Source: Planctomycetota bacterium
GTDB taxonomy: Bacteria > Planctomycetota > SZUA-567 > JAFGNG01
NCBI GenBank assembly: GCA_016927125.1
Contig: JAFGNG010000018.1
Location: forward strand, 1-10,772
Direction: 5' to 3'
DNA: 10,772 nucleotides
Numbering within the stretch: position 1 is the first letter of the stretch; every line of letters starts with the position of its first letter. Under the pieces are notes generated by a model. The model saw nothing but the letters and a program-made list of their open reading frames with translations, searched no databases and was not told the origin of the DNA. Shown piece by piece: positions 7,112-10,772 of this stretch. Both the position numbers and the translations under genes were made by a program.

Positions 7112-8005
7112 ATGTTAAGAATTTTGCAAAACTGCGTTGCCGGATTGATCTTTGTTATTTTAGTCATTGGCTGCGCCGAGTGCGGGGAGATTACCCCTCC
7201 TGTAACTCACCATGCGACCTCCGCCGATGGGGTGCAGATCGCTTACCAAACTCGCGGGGAAGGGGAGGTCTCCCTGGTCTTCGTGCACGGTTGGAGCTGC
7301 GATATCCGCTACTGGCAACGGCAGGTTTCCCCCCTTTCACAGCGTTACCGTGTAATCATCATGGATCTCGCCGGCCACGGTGACTCCGGGCTGGAGCGGA
7401 AGGATTATACCATGGAGGCCTTCGGGCAGGATGTGGTCGCGGTGCTGGAAGCGACTGATTCCAAACAGGTGATTCTGGTTGGCCATTCCATGGGCGGGAC
7501 AGTGATCCTCCAGGCCGCGCGCCTGGCTCCGGAGAGAATCATTGGCCTCATTGGGGTCGACACCCTGCACGACCTCGGCAGGACTCCGACTGAAGAAGAG
7601 AAGCAGGCGCTCTATGCGCCTATCGCAGCAGACTTTGCACCCGCTACCAAAGATTTTGTCCGCGCCATGTTCACTCCGGCCGCGGACCAGAGCCTGGTCA
7701 GTATGATTGCCAACGATATGTCCTCTGCGCCACCGGAAGTGGCCTTGAGTGCGATGCGGAATTATCTGGCGGGTGACGACAAGGAGTTGATCAAGGACTT
7801 GCCGATCCCCCTCAAATGCATCAATTCCGATCTCTGGCCGACCAATGTCGAGCGCAACACCGAGCTGGCGCAATCCTTCGAGCTTGCTCTGCTGGAGGGT
7901 TATGGGCACTTCATCATGCTGGAGGCGCCGAGGGAGTTTAATCAATTCTTGAATCAGATGGCGGAGTCAATTATTCAGGAAGCAAGCGCTAAGCCTGTTG
8001 AATAA
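7112..8005 (+). CDS. Lipoprotein alpha/beta hydrolase
   Basis: An alpha/beta-hydrolase-fold enzyme of 297 residues, probably an esterase or lipase-like enzyme of unknown substrate. The N-terminus MLRILQNCVAGLIFVILVIGC is a signal peptide ending in a lipobox-like VIGC with Cys21, so it is probably lipid-anchored in the envelope. An upstream GTG at 7094 is in frame, but the ATG at 7112 has GGAG 8 bases before it and gives the better signal peptide. The oxyanion-hole motif VFVHGW is at 56-61. MDLAGHGDS (84-92) follows. The nucleophile Ser126 lies in GHSMGG (124-129). The likely acid is Asp240 in CINSDLWP, and the likely His is His266 in GYGHFIMLEAP. The triad is therefore complete. It is the last gene of the five-gene run. 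No clear terminator follows it. Some relatives are haloperoxidase-like or epoxide-hydrolase-like, and sequence alone cannot choose between these. Confidence 0.92.
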   Translation: MLRILQNCVAGLIFVILVIGCAECGEITPPVTHHATSADGVQIAYQTRGEGEVSLVFVHGWSCDIRYWQRQVSPLSQRYRVIIMDLAGHGDSGLERKDYTMEAFGQDVVAVLEATDSKQVILVGHSMGGTVILQAARLAPERIIGLIGVDTLHDLGRTPTEEEKQALYAPIAADFAPATKDFVRAMFTPAADQSLVSMIANDMSSAPPEVALSAMRNYLAGDDKELIKDLPIPLKCINSDLWPTNVERNTELAQSFELALLEGYGHFIMLEAPREFNQFLNQMAESIIQEASAKPVE

Positions 8006-8108
8006 ATCTTCACTGCGGGGTGGCCTGCCCGGCATGCGGCGGAAGATCTAGCTGGCCTTCCTGTTATCCTTACGTTTCCGGCGAACCTGGCTGGCTTTTC
8101 CTTGAAAC

Positions 8109-8145
8109 AAAAAAACCAGGGCAGGATATTTCTCTCCCGCCCCGG
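8109..8145 (-). terminator. Rho-independent terminator of the PEP-CTERM gene
   Basis: On the minus strand an 11-pair stem (8145-8135 with 8126-8116, two G-U pairs) closes an 8-base loop. Seven T (8115-8109) follow immediately. It starts 31 bases after the PEP-CTERM stop codon. No T-run follows on the plus strand, so it would not serve the converging operon well. Confidence 0.85.
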
Positions 8146-8176
8146 GAGAATGCTTGCTTAACTCTACGGACTTAGA

Positions 8177-8854
8177 CTATCCGCGCTTCCGGAGCAGCAT
8201 AAGGGCGCCGCAACCCAGAAGAACCAGAGTTGCTGGTTCCGGAACCGGGGTATAATCATAGATTACTTCCACGCTGGCATTGCCGCTGGTGCTGACAAAG
8301 CTCACACCATTGCCCGGCATGACCATGGCGCTAGAGGCGGTACCGGCCAGATCAAAGTCAACCGAACCGGTGCCAAGGAAGGCCGCCAGGTCGGCCGGCA
8401 GGGTATAGAAGAGATTTTGCCCATCCGAGTCATCGAGATAGGTTGTCGAAAACCCGGAAGGGCCGGCAAAATCATATGTCCCGTCAAAGACTTCGAAATG
8501 CACATTGTAATCTTCCATCACTACCCAGCTGAGAGCGGCCAGGCTCTGGGAGTTCAGGGACAGGTCCAGATCCCCGTGGGTATTGGTATCCGGATCCCAA
8601 GGGTAGTACGTGGAGATAGTCGTATCCATCTCCCCGTCGGTGTTTTCAAACCCCAGGTTGCCCAGCGCCCCAACCGTTACGGACAAGGAAACGCTGTTTA
8701 GCATTCCCAGAGATGGATCGAATTGGTTAACCGACAGGGTTTGGGTAATATTAAAGGTGCCGTTATACGAATCAGCATCTCCGATTTGATCTGTCAGGGC
8801 AGCGCTGCCGCATAACAGCGTCACAAGCATAACACCAAGTGCCAGTCTTTTCAT
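8177..8854 (-). CDS. PEP-CTERM sorted surface protein, choice-of-anchor-E-like
   Basis: A 225-residue exported protein. A signal peptide (MKRLALGVMLVTLLCGSAAL) leads into an Asp/Asn/Ser/Thr-rich beta-type body. The C-terminus is a textbook PEP-CTERM signal: VPEPAT (204-209), a hydrophobic stretch (about 208-221) and the basic end RKRG. Exosortase would cut at this signal and release or anchor the protein in the exopolysaccharide layer. No exosortase gene is in the window. Residues about 34-75, with FNITQTLSVNQFDPSLG (34-50) and the ENTDGE turn, resemble the choice-of-anchor-E domain seen in PEP-CTERM and other sorted proteins. This is recognition by eye. An in-frame ATG at 8917 would add 21 polar residues before the signal peptide. 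The ATG at 8854 has GAGGAGAGG just upstream and is preferred. It converges with the five-gene run and has its own terminator. Confidence 0.93.
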   Translation of the reverse strand: MKRLALGVMLVTLLCGSAALTDQIGDADSYNGTFNITQTLSVNQFDPSLGMLNSVSLSVTVGALGNLGFENTDGEMDTTISTYYPWDPDTNTHGDLDLSLNSQSLAALSWVVMEDYNVHFEVFDGTYDFAGPSGFSTTYLDDSDGQNLFYTLPADLAAFLGTGSVDFDLAGTASSAMVMPGNGVSFVSTSGNASVEVIYDYTPVPEPATLVLLGCGALMLLRKRG

Positions 8855-9218
8855 CTTCCTCTCCTCTTCTCCATACAAGTACGTTGTGTCCATAAAACAT
8901 TGATATTTTCTGGTCATAGCACCACAAAGATTTTCATGGAGTAGTCAACACCAATTGCAAGGTTTATACTTCAAATATAACCTTGATTTATTAAGATAGT
9001 GGTAAAAATATTTTAGTCTTCGGTATAAGTTGAAAGTCTGCCTCTCAAGTCTTCCCGCTACACATCTTATCTCCGGATAATTTATAAGGTTAAGGTTTGT
9101 GCCAAAAACAGCACACTGCTTGGCGGGTTAAAAAAATCTCGATACTTTTTCGTGATCGCCTTAAATTTGCTGAGCTCTGGGGTGGGAGGCAGTTTGTTGT
9201 TAGGGGCAGGCGGTTCCC
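8855..9218. other. AT-rich intergenic region between gpsA and the PEP-CTERM gene
   Basis: A 364-base stretch with no convincing gene. It must contain the start region of the PEP-CTERM gene (minus strand), but I find no good sigma70 pair. An imperfect inverted repeat lies at 8958-8985. A weak AT-rich hairpin followed by T on the minus strand (9106-9121) may be a poor gpsA terminator. The rest shows nothing I can name. Confidence 0.7.
8958..8985. repeat. Imperfect inverted repeat upstream of the PEP-CTERM gene
   Basis: CAAGGTTTATA (8958-8968) and TATAACCTTG (8976-8985) form ten pairs with one bulged T around a 7-base loop CTTCAAA. It lies about 104 bases upstream of the start codon. It could be a regulator-binding site or a leader hairpin. 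There is no direct evidence for either. Confidence 0.4.
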
Positions 9219-10253
9219 TCACTCCGCCTTCGGACTCCGGTTCATCAATTTTCCCACCGTTTCGCGCGGCGGGGTGTTATCATACAGAATAGAGTAGAGC
9301 GCCTCGGTGATCGGCATTTCAATCTTATGTTTCTGCGCCAGCTCGCGCGCGGAGATGCAAGCGGTGATGCCCTCGGCTACAGTTTCGGTGGCGGCGAGGA
9401 TTTCTTTTAGCTTCTTGCCCTTAGCGAGCGCCAGGCCCACGGCGCGGTTACGCCCGTGCGGCGAGACGCAGGTGGTAATGAGGTCGCCTACCCCGGAGAG
9501 TCCCGCGAAGGTTTCCGGCTTTGCCCCCAGGGCAATGCCCATGCGCGCCATCTCGGCGAGCCCCCGTGTCATCAAGGCAGCGCGCGCGTTGTCCCCGAGG
9601 CCCAACCCTTCGCAGATCCCGACCGCGACCGCCATTACGTTCTTCAAGGCTCCGCCCAGCTCCACGCCAATCACATCGTCCGAGGTATAGACCCTGAGCG
9701 CCGGAGTCATAAAAACCTCTTGCAAGAGCTTCGCCTGTTTCTTGTTTTCTGATGCTACCACCACGGTCGCAGGCAAGCCCTTTGCCACCTCCTCCGCGTG
9801 CGAGGGGCCTGAGAGTACGGCGACATCCTTAATCCCAAAGGCTTCGGCAATAATCTCACTTGGCCGCGCCATATTAACCTCTTCAATGCCTTTGACTAAG
9901 GACACGACGGCCGCATTGTCTTTTAATACTCCTTTGAGGGGAGGCATACTGCCCATACCGCCCGTACTGTTCACCCTCCCGGTGAATGACAGGCGCAGGA
10001 ACTTGGTCGGAATGGCGACGACCATCACCTCCGCGTCGGCACAGGCTGCCTTGAGCTCCGCTTCGAATTTCAGCTCCGGCGGCAGGGGAAAGCCGGGCAG
10101 GAATTTTTTATTCTCCTTGGTCTTGTTCATCTCCTCAAGGTACTTTGGATCATGGCCCCACATCTGTACGGCATAGCCCTTGCCCGTGAGGAGTAAGGCG
10201 ATGGCGGTTCCCCAACCCCCGTCGCCAAGAATGGTAATCGCTTTGATACTCAT
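9219..10253 (-). CDS. gpsA: Glycerol-3-phosphate dehydrogenase [NAD(P)+]
   Basis: GpsA reduces dihydroxyacetone phosphate to sn-glycerol 3-phosphate in the cytoplasm, supplying the backbone for phospholipids. The product is 344 residues, slightly longer than the usual 330 or so. The dinucleotide-binding loop is ILGDGGWGTAIA (8-19). SGPSHAEEVAKGLPA (148-162) and the catalytic-lysine segment ELGGALKN (198-205, Lys204) follow. GVGDLITTCVSPHGRNRAVG (254-273) holds the substrate-binding Arg-Asn-Arg. Between Pro82 and Lys121 there are about 13 more residues than in E. coli GpsA, compared from memory. The extra part is the Gly/Ser/Met-rich FTGRVNSTGGMGSMPP (90-105). AAGGA lies about 7 bases before the ATG. 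It starts 12 bases after the stop of the partial upstream gene, so the two are probably cotranscribed. Confidence 0.97.
   Translation of the reverse strand: MSIKAITILGDGGWGTAIALLLTGKGYAVQMWGHDPKYLEEMNKTKENKKFLPGFPLPPELKFEAELKAACADAEVMVVAIPTKFLRLSFTGRVNSTGGMGSMPPLKGVLKDNAAVVSLVKGIEEVNMARPSEIIAEAFGIKDVAVLSGPSHAEEVAKGLPATVVVASENKKQAKLLQEVFMTPALRVYTSDDVIGVELGGALKNVMAVAVGICEGLGLGDNARAALMTRGLAEMARMGIALGAKPETFAGLSGVGDLITTCVSPHGRNRAVGLALAKGKKLKEILAATETVAEGITACISARELAQKHKIEMPITEALYSILYDNTPPRETVGKLMNRSPKAE
9947..9973. repeat. Three tandem 9-base imperfect repeats inside gpsA
   Basis: TACTGCCCA, TACCGCCCG and TACTGTTCA follow each other in the reading frame of gpsA. On the coding strand they encode the N-S-T-G-G-M-G-S-M part of the extra segment. 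The last unit runs into an inverted repeat, TTCACC (9970-9975) and GGTGAA (9981-9986), around a 5-base loop. Confidence 0.6.
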
Positions 10254-10265
10254 GGAGAGTTCCTT

Positions 10266-10772
10266 TTACGCGTAGTCCATATCGAATTGCGCCCAGGGGG
10301 CGAAGGTGAAGACCCGGCCCAGGGCCTGCTCCATACGCTTCGGTAACGGTGTCATCCGGATGAGATCCATCTCAAGCGCGGAATTTAAGTCCAAACGCCG
10401 GAACATTAATCGGCTGAAATAGGTTTCCTTCAGGAAAATGGTGGCGCTCGCTTTCGGCCGCTTGGGATTATTCAAAAACATCTCCCGGTGCGGTGTGACC
10501 GCCTTGAGTTGTAATTCCCTTAATAAAAAACTGTTCTTCGCGAGTTTCGCAAAGATCCGCTCCGGCCGCAGGATCAGCGCCAGCAAATGCCGCGTATGCC
10601 GCCCGTAGGTAAAGCCCTCCTCCAGCAAAACCTCCCGCAGGGGATGCTCTCGGTTGCAGAAGATACCGGCGGGGATGCCGTCCCGCGCGGCAAGATACTT
10701 GAGTTTTTCTATTAGCAGAGACGCGTCTCCCCGCCGTGCCGCCGCGAAATCATAAATATAATGCCGGGAGTC
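10266..10772 (-). CDS. Partial protein, probably acetyltransferase (GNAT) with SCP2-like C-terminal domain
   Basis: The minus-strand frame ending at the TAA at 10268-10266 is open to the window edge, giving 169 codons including the stop and 168 visible residues. The start lies outside. An internal TTG at 10628 is not a likely start because coding continues upstream. The first visible part (about 1-65) contains DASLLIEKLKYLAARDGIPA, then REHPLREVLLEEGF and YGRHTRHLLALIL. This has the look of the end of a GNAT domain, with the acceptor-side helix and the closing beta strands. The following part, with ETYFSRLMFRRLDL and the ending FTFAPWAQFDMDY, resembles the SCP2-like tail of Eis-type acetyltransferases. 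This is pattern recognition by eye, not a secure family call. It ends 12 bases before gpsA. Confidence 0.6.
   Translation of the reverse strand, partial: DSRHYIYDFAAARRGDASLLIEKLKYLAARDGIPAGIFCNREHPLREVLLEEGFTYGRHTRHLLALILRPERIFAKLAKNSFLLRELQLKAVTPHREMFLNNPKRPKASATIFLKETYFSRLMFRRLDLNSALEMDLIRMTPLPKRMEQALGRVFTFAPWAQFDMDYA

Noticed and set aside
7337..7945. 202-codon minus-strand open frame opposite the hydrolase gene
   Set aside because: It lies fully inside a gene with an intact catalytic triad on the plus strand and has no convincing start or domain.
9087..9103. Sigma54-like TGGCAC on the minus strand upstream of the PEP-CTERM gene
   Set aside because: The -12 element reads TTAA rather than TTGC, so the essential GC is missing, and it is about 235 bases from the start codon.
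9106..9121. Hairpin AAGCAG-TGTG-CTGTTT with a T run as a gpsA terminator
   Set aside because: The stem is only six pairs including one G-U and three A-T, too weak to call.
9097..9297. 66-codon plus-strand open frame between gpsA and the PEP-CTERM gene
   Set aside because: It overlaps the gpsA 3' end, has no good ribosome site and gives a product with no recognisable character.
1..10772. CRISPR arrays, tRNA or rRNA genes, insertion sequences
   Set aside because: I saw no regularly spaced repeats, cloverleaf-like segments, rRNA signatures, transposase motifs or terminal inverted repeats with target duplications.

Overview
The window looks like chromosomal DNA from a Gram-negative-type bacterium. 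It encodes a PEP-CTERM sorted protein and three predicted lipoproteins with clear lipoboxes. No ribosomal or other phylogenetic marker is complete. The style (PEP-CTERM, formylglycine-generating-enzyme-like and TerB-like domains, MEMO) would fit a Planctomycetota/Verrucomicrobiota/Kiritimatiellota/Omnitrophota-like organism, but that is a weak inference. Coding regions are moderately GC-rich and intergenic regions are clearly AT-richer.

Left block (1-3290, minus strand): a GMP-synthesis cluster read right to left. It starts at a good sigma70-type promoter (3258-3286), then guaB (IMP dehydrogenase, complete), an unrecognised lipoprotein, and guaA (GMP synthase, cut by the window edge just inside its ATP P-loop). 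guaB and guaA catalyse IMP to XMP to GMP. The lipoprotein between them is the odd member.

Middle block (3433-8005, plus strand): a divergent five-gene run with short gaps of 28, 29, 54 and 36 bases that looks like one operon. It encodes a TerB-like plus formylglycine-generating-enzyme-like fusion lacking the copper-binding cysteines of true FGE, a MEMO-family (AmmeMemoRadiSam B type) protein with its metal-ligand set intact, an unknown lipoprotein, a one-membrane-span HEAT-repeat protein, and a lipoprotein alpha/beta hydrolase with an intact catalytic triad. The promoter predicts a leader of about 50 bases that holds two interlocking complementary arm pairs around the Shine-Dalgarno. This is the best candidate for an undescribed system: two cytoplasmic proteins of metal/redox-type folds coupled to three envelope proteins.

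Right block (8109-10772, minus strand): a PEP-CTERM protein gene with a choice-of-anchor-E-like body, followed by a convincing Rho-independent terminator, then a 364-base AT-rich gap. Next comes gpsA (glycerol-3-phosphate dehydrogenase) carrying a low-complexity insertion of about 13 residues built on 9-base tandem repeats. Twelve bases upstream of gpsA ends a partial gene whose C-terminal part resembles an acetyltransferase followed by an SCP2-like domain.
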